The notes below the pieces were generated by a model that saw only the letters and a list, made by a program, of their open reading frames with translations, did no database searches and had not been told where the DNA came from. Shown here piece by piece: positions 55,816 to 64,000 of a stretch of 64,000 nucleotides of DNA. The stretch is from the NCBI RefSeq assembly GCF_013111185.1, contig NZ_WVRE01000001.1, positions 558,001 through 622,000 on the forward strand, read 5' to 3'. Position numbers and translations under genes: made by a program. How positions within the stretch are numbered: the stretch's first letter is position 1; every line of letters starts with the position of its first letter. The stretch comes from Ruegeria sp. HKCCD7303. Its GTDB lineage: Bacteria > Pseudomonadota > Alphaproteobacteria > Rhodobacterales > Rhodobacteraceae.

Positions 55816-58800
55816 ATGACGCGGGTCCTTGAGGCAAAACGTATTTCCAAAGTTCTAAATCTGGCCGGTCTGACGGATCATTTATCGATGTTCCGGCAAG
55901 AAGGCGTGGACGACCAGCTTTTGGACGATCTGACCGACCCGGAACTGCGCGACCTTGGGTTGAGCGTTGGGGAAAGAAAAAGGTTTCGCAAAGCTCAGGC
56001 GGAACTCAAAAGCAAAGACGCGTCAAGCCGAGATGGAGTAAAGTCCGAGGCCGAACGAAGGCAACTGACTCTGGTCTTTTGCGACCTCGTCGGATCCACG
56101 CAGCTTGCACAGCGCTATGATCCCGAAGACCTGATGCAGATCATGAATCTGTACTTGGATACAGCCATCGGCACCTTGAAACAGCATGGCTGTCATCTGG
56201 CCTATCGTCAGGGCGATGGCATCATGGTGTATTTTGGGTATCCCAAAGCAATGGAAGACGACGCTGAGCGGGCTGTAAGGGCAGTTTTGGAAACCATCGA
56301 GGCTGTTCAAAACCTGGACAACAAATTCGGCGAAAAGCTTAATCTGCGTGCAGGAATCGCAACCGGAATGGTCGTTGTTGGCATCGTGTCCTCGAAAAGC
56401 CTTGGGTCTGAGGAATTTTTGGTTGGCGAGACGGCGAACCTTGCGTCCCGGTTGCAAGGGCTGGCCAAGCCTGGTGAGGTGATCGTCTCATCAGAAACAA
56501 TGCGGCTGACACAGGGAACGTTCGAATTCGAGCCGCGCGGTAGCCATGATTTGAAAGGGTTCGAAGACCAGCGCAAAGTCTTTTGCGTGCTCAAGGAAAC
56601 CGTATCTGCCAGTCGATTTGAGGCCCGGACCGGACAATCTGCAGTCAAACTGGTGGCACGGCAAGACGACCTGTCGACTTTGACTCAGCTTTGGTCGGCA
56701 GCACAGGAAGGGGCCGGCAGAATGGCGCTTGTCGGCGGCGCGGCAGGTATAGGCAAGTCGAGACTGATCAAGTCGCTGTCTGAAACGATCGGGGTCAAAC
56801 CGCTTACCCTACAATGTACGCCACACCTGACCAGTCTACCTCTACACCCTATAATAAACGAGTTACGACGTGTGTCAGGCGACCAATCCGACGAAAATAT
56901 CCAGGCTGCGGTAACAGGTTTTGTTCAATCCGCCTCGCGTGTGAACGAAACGGACTTGCCCGTCCTGCTGGATTTGGCAGGTGTCGACTCGGGCGCGCCC
57001 GCCGAACCTGATCCGCTGAAAAAGGCGCGGAAATCCATGGATGTGCTTCTGCGCAGCCTTGCCAGCATATGCGACAGGCGCGGCACGTTGCTGTTGGTTA
57101 TAGAAGATGTTCACTGGGCAGATGCCACCACATTGGATTTTCTGGACACACTTGCTGCCAATCTGGCAGGTTTCCCGGTACTTATGGTTCTGTCACACCG
57201 GCCTGAATACGAGCCGCCAGAGCATTACCTGGACAAGGCGGCAACCGTCGATCTGTCACCGCTTGCAAGGACAGAGGCATCCGAGTTGGTACGCCGTGTG
57301 GCCGAGCCCTTTAGTCTGCCAGTTATTCTGATCCGTCAGATCATTGAAAAAGCGGATGGGGTTCCTCTGTTCATTGAGGAAATAACAAAGGCGGTTCTGG
57401 ATCAGCTACCCGCCGACGCGCCGATCAATGCCGAGGTGCTGGATGCGCTGAGCGTTCCATCCACGCTGCAGGATTCGTTGATGTCACGCCTTGACAGAAT
57501 GGAAAACGCCAAACCTGTTGCGCAGTTGGGATCAGTCATCGGGCGCAGCTTTTCAGCACGCATGATCGACGCGGTCGCCCAGGACAGCATGGATGTCGAC
57601 AAAGCCTTGCTGGAATTGATGGCGGCCGGTGTACTGTTGGCGACCAGCGACGAAGGGTCCGCCACCTATACGTTCAGCCACGCGCTTGTTCAGGATACCG
57701 CCTATAACTCTCTGCTACGCGACGATCGTCAAAAACTGCATCTGAAAATTGGCAAAGCCCTACTTGAAAAGCACAAGGCCTTTGGCAACCCAGCCCCTGA
57801 CACCATCGCGCATCACTGCGATTTGGGTGGTTTAAAGGACGAAGCTGTCGCCCACTGGTTCACCGCAGGCGAGCAAGCCCTGTCCCGACTCGCGAACTTG
57901 CCCGCGATCTCAGCCTTTCGGGCGGCGCTGCGCAATCTCGGGTCCATGCCCGCAACTGCCGAACGTGACGGGTTCGAATTGCGCGTTCAGATGAACATTC
58001 TGCCCGCTTACATGGCGATCTATGGCTGGTCTGCTGATCAGGTCGGAGAGACAGCCGCGCGCGCCATGGAGCTTGCTCAGTCTCTGGGTGATGGAGAGAC
58101 GCTTTTCGCTGCAACCTTCTGCCGTTGGACCAATTTCTTTGTTGGTGGCCAAATGAATCACGCAATGGAGATGGGACAGGCGCTGGATGCGATGGCTGGA
58201 ATGACCGGGGATCCGGTTGCCAACGTTCTCACCGCCCGCGCGCTGAGCTTCACCCATTACTTCCGTGGTGAGTTCGCCGAATGTGAGCGTCAGCTTGACC
58301 GGGCCTTTGCCCTGATATCGCCAGAACTTGATATGGCGATGATGCCGATGACGCAGTCTTCGACCATGGCTTCGCTGTTGGCGATTCAAGGATGCCTGCT
58401 ATGGCAGCAAGGTAAGTTCGACAAAGCTGAAACTGCGCGTCTTAAGTCCATTGAAGTCAGCAGGGCGCTGAACCACGCGCCCAATCTGGTCTATATCATG
58501 GGTGCCTGCTGCATGTTCCTGCCTTACGCTGGTGAGTGGGACAGGATGGACGTAACGATGAAGGAAGCCCGCAAGATCGCAGATGAGGAAGGGTTCCTGT
58601 ATCTGCACGCCATGCAGGACATCTATATGGGTCTTGCACAGGCCGGGAAAGGCGACCTTGCTGATGTGCCCGAACAGATCGAAGCGCGCATGAACCTGAT
58701 TTCGAAATCAGGCGGCAACTTCACTTTCCCGCAGAATCAGATCGTATTGTCGGAAATAATGATCGATCATGGTGACCTCGATAGGGCGCTGGACCGGCTC

Positions 58801-59013
58801 GAGGCGGTCTGCGCACCCGGCTGGGAACGCGGAGAAACGCTAAACAAGCCTGAATATCACCGCGTGCGAGCCAAGGCCTTCGCGGCAAGCGGGAAAATAG
58901 ATGCAGCCAGGGCTGAAGCCGTGCAGGCACTAACGCTGGCGCGCAGCATTGGGGCTATTGTGCAGGAAGATCGGGCCAGACAATTTCTGGACCAACTGAC
59001 CGAAAAAAATTGA
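55816..59013 (+). CDS. SAM - class III nucleotide cyclase - AAA ATPase - TPR protein (second copy)
   Basis: 1065 residues. Order of domains: SAM-like (about 8-70), class III cyclase (about 80-255), AAA/NACHT-like ATPase (about 285-620) and a helical TPR-like C-terminus. The cyclase has its metal-binding Asp residues in VFCDLVGSTQ and QGDGIMVYFGYP and the Asn-Arg pair in GETANLASRLQ. Walker A is GGAAGIGKSR (about 306-316) and Walker B LLLVIEDVHWAD. Domain order and many segments match the protein at 12512-15817, so these are paralogues, but they are clearly diverged. Here the gene is followed after 52 nt by an encapsulin-like shell gene on the same strand and may act as its regulator. Only a weak ribosome-binding site precedes the ATG. 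Confidence 0.87.
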   Translation: MTRVLEAKRISKVLNLAGLTDHLSMFRQEGVDDQLLDDLTDPELRDLGLSVGERKRFRKAQAELKSKDASSRDGVKSEAERRQLTLVFCDLVGSTQLAQRYDPEDLMQIMNLYLDTAIGTLKQHGCHLAYRQGDGIMVYFGYPKAMEDDAERAVRAVLETIEAVQNLDNKFGEKLNLRAGIATGMVVVGIVSSKSLGSEEFLVGETANLASRLQGLAKPGEVIVSSETMRLTQGTFEFEPRGSHDLKGFEDQRKVFCVLKETVSASRFEARTGQSAVKLVARQDDLSTLTQLWSAAQEGAGRMALVGGAAGIGKSRLIKSLSETIGVKPLTLQCTPHLTSLPLHPIINELRRVSGDQSDENIQAAVTGFVQSASRVNETDLPVLLDLAGVDSGAPAEPDPLKKARKSMDVLLRSLASICDRRGTLLLVIEDVHWADATTLDFLDTLAANLAGFPVLMVLSHRPEYEPPEHYLDKAATVDLSPLARTEASELVRRVAEPFSLPVILIRQIIEKADGVPLFIEEITKAVLDQLPADAPINAEVLDALSVPSTLQDSLMSRLDRMENAKPVAQLGSVIGRSFSARMIDAVAQDSMDVDKALLELMAAGVLLATSDEGSATYTFSHALVQDTAYNSLLRDDRQKLHLKIGKALLEKHKAFGNPAPDTIAHHCDLGGLKDEAVAHWFTAGEQALSRLANLPAISAFRAALRNLGSMPATAERDGFELRVQMNILPAYMAIYGWSADQVGETAARAMELAQSLGDGETLFAATFCRWTNFFVGGQMNHAMEMGQALDAMAGMTGDPVANVLTARALSFTHYFRGEFAECERQLDRAFALISPELDMAMMPMTQSSTMASLLAIQGCLLWQQGKFDKAETARLKSIEVSRALNHAPNLVYIMGACCMFLPYAGEWDRMDVTMKEARKIADEEGFLYLHAMQDIYMGLAQAGKGDLADVPEQIEARMNLISKSGGNFTFPQNQIVLSEIMIDHGDLDRALDRLEAVCAPGWERGETLNKPEYHRVRAKAFAASGKIDAARAEAVQALTLARSIGAIVQEDRARQFLDQLTEKN

Positions 59014-59065
59014 ACAAAACCAAGTGAACCGCCAAATATGGCGGCAAAACCAAGAGGGATTTGAC

Positions 59066-59950
59066 ATGACCGATGCATTGGACTGGGGCGACGCCCAGTG
59101 GAACGCCGTGAACAAAGCCGTCCATGATGAGGCGCTCCGCGCGCGGGTGGCCGCAAGTTTTCTGCCACTATACGGGCCGCTCCCCGCTGATACACAATCG
59201 GTCCCGCTGAACCGGCTTGAACTGGTCGACAACGAAAACGGCACTGCAAAACGCCTTGGTGTCAACGACTTTGACACCACGCGCCTGACCACTGTGTCTG
59301 TGAACGTCTATCTGAAAAGCGCGCAGATGGCCGACCCCGAGCTGTCCGCGGCGTTGATCATGTTCCGCCGTGCGGCTGCGATTGTGGCACGGGTCGAAGA
59401 CGACATCATCTTCAACGGCCAACCGGGCACCGGGCAAGGTCCCAAACCCAACTCTAGCGCGCCCACCTCTTTGCCACCGATCTATACCGTCAGCGGCGGC
59501 GGCAAATACGAAGGCTTGCTGGAAGCGGGTGAGACATCTTCTGGTTCGTCGTCAGCAAAGAAGACAACCTACACCGGCACCAAAGTGTTCGAAGCGGTGG
59601 TTGCGGGTATCAATGAACTGGAATCGCGCGGGTATCTGGGCCCCTATGCCTGTGTGATGGGCAATGGCCTGTTCCAGGCCGTGACGACGCCGCTGGAAAA
59701 CTCGATGGTGCTGCCGCGGGACAGCATTCTGCCGTTTCTGGATGGTCCGTTGCTGCGCTCGGGCACCCTGCCCGCGAATAACGCAGCGCTTGTGTCGCTA
59801 CAAGGCGCACCTGTTGAAATCGTGGTGCCATCTGAAATCGCGGTCAAGTACTTGCAGACTTCGTCGGAAGGTGAGCATGTCTTCCGTGTGCAACAGAAAT
59901 TCCGCCTGCGGATCAAGGAAGAACAGGCCATCTGCACCCTCACCTGCTGA
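59066..59950 (+). CDS. Encapsulin-like shell protein (HK97 fold, Linocin-M18 type)
   Basis: 294 residues from the ATG 8 nt after AGAGGG; an upstream in-frame start is unlikely. The sequence follows family 1 encapsulins along its length: an N-terminal helix with DAQWNAVNKAVHDEALRARV and YGPLP; an E-loop strand pair LNRLELVDNENGTAKRLG; then LTTVSVNVYLKSAQMADPEL, the helix AAAIVARVEDDIIFNGQ; LGPYACVMGNGLFQAV; LLRSGTLPANNAALVSLQG; and a last strand VFRVQQKFRLRIKEEQAICTL. A loop of about 45 Gly/Ser/Thr/Pro-rich residues (about 122-170) is inserted after the IFNG motif; it is too short for a cyclic-nucleotide-binding domain. The next genes are the candidate cargo. No phage gene (protease, portal, terminase) is nearby. 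Confidence 0.82.
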   Translation: MTDALDWGDAQWNAVNKAVHDEALRARVAASFLPLYGPLPADTQSVPLNRLELVDNENGTAKRLGVNDFDTTRLTTVSVNVYLKSAQMADPELSAALIMFRRAAAIVARVEDDIIFNGQPGTGQGPKPNSSAPTSLPPIYTVSGGGKYEGLLEAGETSSGSSSAKKTTYTGTKVFEAVVAGINELESRGYLGPYACVMGNGLFQAVTTPLENSMVLPRDSILPFLDGPLLRSGTLPANNAALVSLQGAPVEIVVPSEIAVKYLQTSSEGEHVFRVQQKFRLRIKEEQAICTLTC

Positions 59951-59964
59951 CCGGAGGCTTGGCT

Positions 59965-60789
59965 GTGCGCGAGTTTACAGACCGGGGTGTAACCCTGCGC
60001 TGGTCAGAAACGATCAGTGCAACCGGTGACAAGCGAGCTTTGATAGAAGCTGGACCATCCGTTTCGCCTCATGACACAATGCGGCTGATCTGTTCACCGG
60101 ATGGCGGCCCCGAGCGGGCCATTCGCGGCTGGCCTTTGAGCTATGATAAGAAAACCGGGCTTCAGCGCTTTGCGGCAACCCTTCCCTCGGTAGCACAGGA
60201 CAAGACACTTTGCTGGCGTCCGGTATTGACGTCTGGCGGCCATGAGTATGACCCAGGACCGGACACTGCCCCCAAGACAGCACCGGTGCAAAAGCCAAAC
60301 CCCGCGCCACAACCACCGGTTTTGGACCATATCGCCAAGTTCGTTGTCCCCTTCGCCAGCGATTTCCACCCTTCGGGCGAGACGCCGGACGGGGTTTGGT
60401 TGCATTTCGCCATCAAGGAAGGCGGTACGGTCGAAGGCCCTCATTTGAATGGGGTGATTGAACCGGTTGGAGGCGACTGGATGCGTGTGCGTCCTGACGG
60501 CGTGGGGCTTCTCCATGCCAAAGCGCTGATCAAGCCAGCGGACGGCGGCGCTCCGATCCTGTTTGAAGATACCGGCATGTGTGAGTTTGGCCCCGATGGT
60601 TATGCCGCACTGTTGAAGGGGAACCTGCCTGCGTCGGCCCCTGTGCGGGTGGCGTCGCGCTACCTGACCTCGAACCTGCATTACAGCTGGATGAATCGGG
60701 TGCAGGGGTTTGGCATTGGCGAAGCCAGCCTGTCGGACATAACCCTGCGCTTTGACGTCTATTCCGCGAAAGGAACATCAGATGGCTGA
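59965..60789 (+). CDS. Two-domain protein: unknown N-terminal domain, Pro-rich linker, DUF3237 domain
   Basis: 274 residues from the GTG that lies 7 nt after GGAGG; a TTG two codons earlier is too close to that site. Residues 1-95 form a small, probably beta-rich domain I do not recognise. Residues about 96-120 are a Pro/Ala/Lys linker (PGPDTAPKTAPVQKPNPAPQ). The rest matches DUF3237: KFVVPFA, GTVEGPHLNGVIEPVGGDWM with VRPDGVGLLHAKALI, and the ending LHYSWMNRVQGFGIGEA. DUF3237 has no firmly known function. A loose Pro-rich linker is also typical of encapsulin-bound proteins. It starts 14 nt after the shell gene and overlaps the oxidoreductase gene by 8 nt, so it is part of one translation-coupled array. 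Confidence 0.75.
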   Translation: MREFTDRGVTLRWSETISATGDKRALIEAGPSVSPHDTMRLICSPDGGPERAIRGWPLSYDKKTGLQRFAATLPSVAQDKTLCWRPVLTSGGHEYDPGPDTAPKTAPVQKPNPAPQPPVLDHIAKFVVPFASDFHPSGETPDGVWLHFAIKEGGTVEGPHLNGVIEPVGGDWMRVRPDGVGLLHAKALIKPADGGAPILFEDTGMCEFGPDGYAALLKGNLPASAPVRVASRYLTSNLHYSWMNRVQGFGIGEASLSDITLRFDVYSAKGTSDG

Positions 60790-62905
60790 AAAGGTTGTCA
60801 TTCTTGGGGGTGGCGTGGCCGGCATGAGCGCCGCGCACGAACTGATCGAACGCGGTTTCGAGGTTGAGATCCACGAACGCCAAATGATCCCCGGCGGCAA
60901 GGCACGCAGTATCCCTGTGATGAAGGGTGAAGGCGATCACGGCTCGAAGGCAAAGCATATCAAAGCGCTGGAGAATTGGGCCGAGATGGACGGGGCCAGC
61001 TATCCGCCCGGAGTGAAACGCCCATGGTTGCCAGGCGAGCATGGGTTCCGGTTCTTCCCGAACTTCTATCGACATATTACCGACACGATGGCCCGTACGC
61101 CTTATTACGACAAAGGCACGTGCTTTGATAATCTGGTGCCGACCACTCAGGTTCTGGTCAGTCAGTTCGACAAGCCCGGCATCATTGTACCCGAGCGATT
61201 TCCTCGCACCCTCAAAGACGTGGCGGATGCGTTCAAGACAATTGCCTTCGCGCTCTCGCCAAGAGACCAGATAGCATATGAGGATGTCGAGCATTTCGTT
61301 GCCTGCATGTGGCGGATAGCGACGTCCTGCAAGGAACGCCGGTTCGACGAATATGAACGGATCGGATGGTGGGATTTCATCGGGGCGGAAGACCGCTCGG
61401 AAGCCTATCAGAAATTTCTTGCCATCGGCCTGACACGGTCTCTGGTGGCCGCTAAAGCCACGACTGCCAGCACCAAGACCGTTGGCGACATTGCCGTGCA
61501 GCTGCAGTTGGGCATTGCCACGCCTGAACCGCATTGCAACAGGTTGCTGAACGGACCGACCAACTTAGTATGGATTCAGCCTTGGCTGGATTACCTCAAA
61601 AGCAAGGGGGTCGTTTACAAGTTCGAGTCCAAGGTAACAGGCATCGAATGCCGAAACGGGCGGATTACCGGTGCGACGGTTGAACAGGATGGCAAAGAAC
61701 AGAACGTAACAGGCGACTGGTTCATCAGTGCCATGCCGATCGAGCGCATCGCGCCACTTCTCACGCCCGAGATGATGGCAGCCGATCCGGCGCTTGCCAA
61801 ACTGCCACTGCTAGCAAACGACGTTCAGTGGATGAACGGTATTCAGTTCTATCTGACCAAAGAGGTCACACTTACAAACGGGCATGTGATCTTCATCGAT
61901 AGCCCGTGGGCTCTGACCGCCGTGTCGCAAAAACAGTTTTGGCCGGGGATCAACTTTGACAACTGGGCTGAAGGCAAAACCAAAGGCCTGCTTTCAATTG
62001 ATATTTCGGAATGGGACAAGCCGGGCTTGAACGGAAAGACCGCGCGCAATTGCACCCGGGAAGAGATTGCAAAAGAAGTTTGGGAGCAGCTCAAACGCAG
62101 TCTCAACGTGGATGGCGAGACTCTGCTGCGGGATGAGGATATGCACTACTGGTTCCTTGATCCCGACATCGTGCAGGACCCCGAAGATCCCAAACGCCAA
62201 AGCAATGTGGAACCTCTGCTGGTCAACCGCATCAACAGTTGGCGACTGCGGCCAGATGCGGCCACGCTGATCCCGAATTTCTTTCTGGCCTCCGATTATG
62301 TGCGCACCTTTACTGACCTTGCCACAATGGAAGGGGCGAATGAGGCCGCGCGCCGAGCAGTCAACGCGATCCTGCAACGCAGCGGATCGGATGCCGAGCC
62401 CTGCCAGATCTGGGACCTGCACGAGCCTGATATCCTGAAACCGCTGCGCGCCTATGACTACGCGCGTTATCAAGCGGGTCTGCCGTGGGACAACAGGTTT
62501 GCTGTCGCGGTCGAAGCTGCACTGAAAATGGGCCAAGACACCGCAGGGATTGATCGCGGTGGTGACGGGCCATTGGCAGCCATCGGTGAACCGGCTGCAG
62601 AGTATTCAAAACCCGGCGGTATCATCGAAGACCCGGCCATTGCCGAAGCGCTGCGCATGATTTGCCCGCCAAAAGAACTGTTTGATCTGATGGCCAGCTA
62701 TGAACCAACGGCAGATCTTCCGATACCCGGAGATGAGGTTGCCGAAGATGTGGCCTATGATCTGGGCCGGGACAGCGGTCAGTCTGATGTGCTGTCCAGA
62801 GCCCTGCCGATAACGGATGCACCCTTTGCCTCTGCTGGAACCGGGTTTGCCCCCGCCAGCGCGCAGAGCAGCAAACCTCGCGTGATCATCACGCAGAAGG
62901 GTTAA
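60782..62905 (+). CDS. FAD-dependent oxidoreductase of the phytoene desaturase/amine oxidase type with long C-terminal tail
   Basis: 707 residues from the ATG after AAAGGA. The dinucleotide fold is VVILGGGVAGMSAAHEL (about 5-21), then EIHERQMIPGGKARS, the motif of carotenoid desaturases, hydroxysqualene dehydroxylase and amine oxidases. The central part (HGFRFFPNFYRHI; later GPTNLVWIQPWLDYL) and the C-terminal FAD contact ASDYVRTFTDLATMEGANEAARRAVNAIL complete a core of about 560 residues. A tail of about 130 residues follows, ending in a low-complexity Ala/Ser/Pro/Gly stretch and PRVIITQKG. That tail is not part of the usual enzyme and is a candidate shell-docking region. The likely substrate is an isoprenoid, given the prenyl synthase gene 3 nt downstream. 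Confidence 0.82.
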   Translation: MAEKVVILGGGVAGMSAAHELIERGFEVEIHERQMIPGGKARSIPVMKGEGDHGSKAKHIKALENWAEMDGASYPPGVKRPWLPGEHGFRFFPNFYRHITDTMARTPYYDKGTCFDNLVPTTQVLVSQFDKPGIIVPERFPRTLKDVADAFKTIAFALSPRDQIAYEDVEHFVACMWRIATSCKERRFDEYERIGWWDFIGAEDRSEAYQKFLAIGLTRSLVAAKATTASTKTVGDIAVQLQLGIATPEPHCNRLLNGPTNLVWIQPWLDYLKSKGVVYKFESKVTGIECRNGRITGATVEQDGKEQNVTGDWFISAMPIERIAPLLTPEMMAADPALAKLPLLANDVQWMNGIQFYLTKEVTLTNGHVIFIDSPWALTAVSQKQFWPGINFDNWAEGKTKGLLSIDISEWDKPGLNGKTARNCTREEIAKEVWEQLKRSLNVDGETLLRDEDMHYWFLDPDIVQDPEDPKRQSNVEPLLVNRINSWRLRPDAATLIPNFFLASDYVRTFTDLATMEGANEAARRAVNAILQRSGSDAEPCQIWDLHEPDILKPLRAYDYARYQAGLPWDNRFAVAVEAALKMGQDTAGIDRGGDGPLAAIGEPAAEYSKPGGIIEDPAIAEALRMICPPKELFDLMASYEPTADLPIPGDEVAEDVAYDLGRDSGQSDVLSRALPITDAPFASAGTGFAPASAQSSKPRVIITQKG

Positions 62906-62908
62906 CCT

Positions 62909-63979
62909 TTGAAACCCGGAACCGCGCATCTGGACCCTGCGGCACAGCAGGAGTTTCTGAAACAGCTGACCTCTTACGGGGATCGCGCGCGCGAAACTCT
63001 GTTGGGGCTTTTGCCAACGGGTGAACCCCAGGCTTACCTGTATGGTCCGATACGGGATTACATCGAAACATCAGGCAAAGGACTACGGCCCGCGCTATTG
63101 CTGGCCACATGCGAAGCCTTTGGCGGCAACACCGAGGAAGCACGAGTGTCCGCAGCTGTGCTGGAGCTTTTGCACAATGCCTTTCTGATCCACGATGATA
63201 TCGAAGACCAAAGCGATTTCAGGCGTGGGCGTGCATGTATGCACCAGCGGCTTGGGGTCCCTTTGGCCATAAATACAGGCGACGGGATGCAGGCGCTGGC
63301 CCTGCGGCTGTTGCGGCAAAATCTGGGGTCGCTTGGACTGGAAACCGGGATGCGTGTCGTGGACGAGTTCGACCATCTGCTACAGCAGTCCATCGAAGGT
63401 CAGGCGTTGGAGCTGGGTTGGATACGGGACAATCGGCTGAACGTGGGCGCCTCGGACTATCTGCGGATGTGTCTCAAAAAGACCTGCTGGTACAGTTTCA
63501 TTCACCCCATGCGGATCGGCGCATTGATTGCACGGCCGCAGGATGTCGCCTCGGGCACACTGAATTTGGATGACTTCAACGCGTTCGGTTTCTTTCTGGG
63601 CGCGGCGTTTCAAATTCAGGATGACGTTCTCAACCTTGTTGGTTCGCAAGATAAATACGGCAAGGAAATTGGCGGCGACATCTATGAGGGCAAGCGTACG
63701 CTGATGTTGGGGCAACTTGGTCTGCACGCAGATGAGCCGGAACAGAAGCGATTGGCCGAACTGCTATCAAACCCGCGCGAAAATCGCTCAAGTCAAGATG
63801 TTGAATGGGTGCTTGAGCGTATGGATCACTATGGCAGCATCCGATTTGCGCAAGATGCGGCCAACGATCTGCTTGCTTCCGCCCGTCAGGAATTTGCGCA
63901 GGTATTTGCAGGCACCCAAGACGCACCGCGTGCATTTCTCGCGCAGTTCATGGATTACCTCGTGACACGTCAGGTCTGA
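62909..63979 (+). CDS. Trans-isoprenyl diphosphate synthase (GGPP/FPP synthase family)
   Basis: 356 residues from a TTG start with AGAAGG 8 nt upstream; I see no better ATG. The first aspartate-rich motif is DDIED at 96-100 in LIHDDIEDQSDFRRGR. The second is DDVLN at 238-242 in FQIQDDVLNLVG, with Asn in place of the usual last Asp, then GGDIYEGKRTLML. Other landmarks are GKGLRPALLLATCEAFGG and the C-terminal YGSIRFAQDAANDLLASA. The enzyme condenses isopentenyl diphosphate units to a linear prenyl diphosphate. Chain length cannot be told safely from sequence. It is the last visible gene of the cyclase-encapsulin array; more genes may follow outside the window. Confidence 0.87.
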   Translation: MKPGTAHLDPAAQQEFLKQLTSYGDRARETLLGLLPTGEPQAYLYGPIRDYIETSGKGLRPALLLATCEAFGGNTEEARVSAAVLELLHNAFLIHDDIEDQSDFRRGRACMHQRLGVPLAINTGDGMQALALRLLRQNLGSLGLETGMRVVDEFDHLLQQSIEGQALELGWIRDNRLNVGASDYLRMCLKKTCWYSFIHPMRIGALIARPQDVASGTLNLDDFNAFGFFLGAAFQIQDDVLNLVGSQDKYGKEIGGDIYEGKRTLMLGQLGLHADEPEQKRLAELLSNPRENRSSQDVEWVLERMDHYGSIRFAQDAANDLLASARQEFAQVFAGTQDAPRAFLAQFMDYLVTRQV

Positions 63980-64000
63980 GCACCTGCAACCTCAAACACC

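Noticed and set aside
59066..59950. Shell protein as a prophage major capsid protein
   Set aside because: The fold is related to HK97 capsids, but no portal, protease, terminase or tail gene is near, and the neighbours are metabolic enzymes with coupled starts, as in encapsulin loci.

Overview
The window looks like a piece of a marine Rhodobacteraceae (Roseobacter-group) genome. The signs are high G+C with strong third-position bias, DctPQM TRAP transport, hemA-type 5-aminolevulinate synthase, a short repeat built on GGGAGCCTCCGGCGGGAGTA that I associate with this family, and Hint-domain proteins of the type common there. Most of it is a complete denitrification supercluster; both flanks are accessory. 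I saw no tRNA, rRNA, CRISPR array, transposase or phage integrase.

Left flank (1-15.8 kb): two tandem di-heme cytochrome c peroxidase genes (the first cut by the window edge) behind an NNR/DNR-type box; a hybrid sensor kinase; a divergent catabolic locus (aldehyde dehydrogenase, LysR regulator, aspartate-dehydrogenase-like enzyme facing a DapA-family lyase, a 3-hydroxyanthranilate-dioxygenase-like cupin and a TRAP transporter); a thioredoxin-fold protein; and a giant SAM-cyclase-AAA-TPR protein.

Centre (16-53.5 kb): a Dnr/Nnr-type Crp-Fnr regulator divergent from hemA; norCBQDEF on the minus strand; a frameshifted Hint-domain gene; nnrS divergent from nirS; a NirT-like multiheme fusion and a cupredoxin; the heme d1 operon nirE-C-F-DL-G-H-J-N; nosRZDFYLX with a small Cys-rich protein in front; and napFDAGHBC. 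Eight 14-bp dyads close to TTRAC-N4-RTYAA sit upstream of ccp, hemA, norC, nnrS, nirS, nirE, the nos operon and napF, most of them 48-63 nt before the start codon, so the whole pathway reads as one regulon of the local regulator. nosR has no stop codon before nosZ, so the two form a single 1366-codon frame although nosZ keeps a perfect ribosome-binding site and a Tat signal.

Right flank (53.5-64 kb): a glycosyltransferase and a methyltransferase on the minus strand, then a five-gene plus-strand array: a second SAM-cyclase-AAA-TPR protein, an encapsulin-type HK97-fold shell protein, a two-domain DUF3237 protein, a 707-residue FAD oxidoreductase of the phytoene-desaturase/amine-oxidase type with a long tail, and an isoprenyl diphosphate synthase. 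I read this as a candidate isoprenoid-processing nanocompartment; it is the most novel part of the window.
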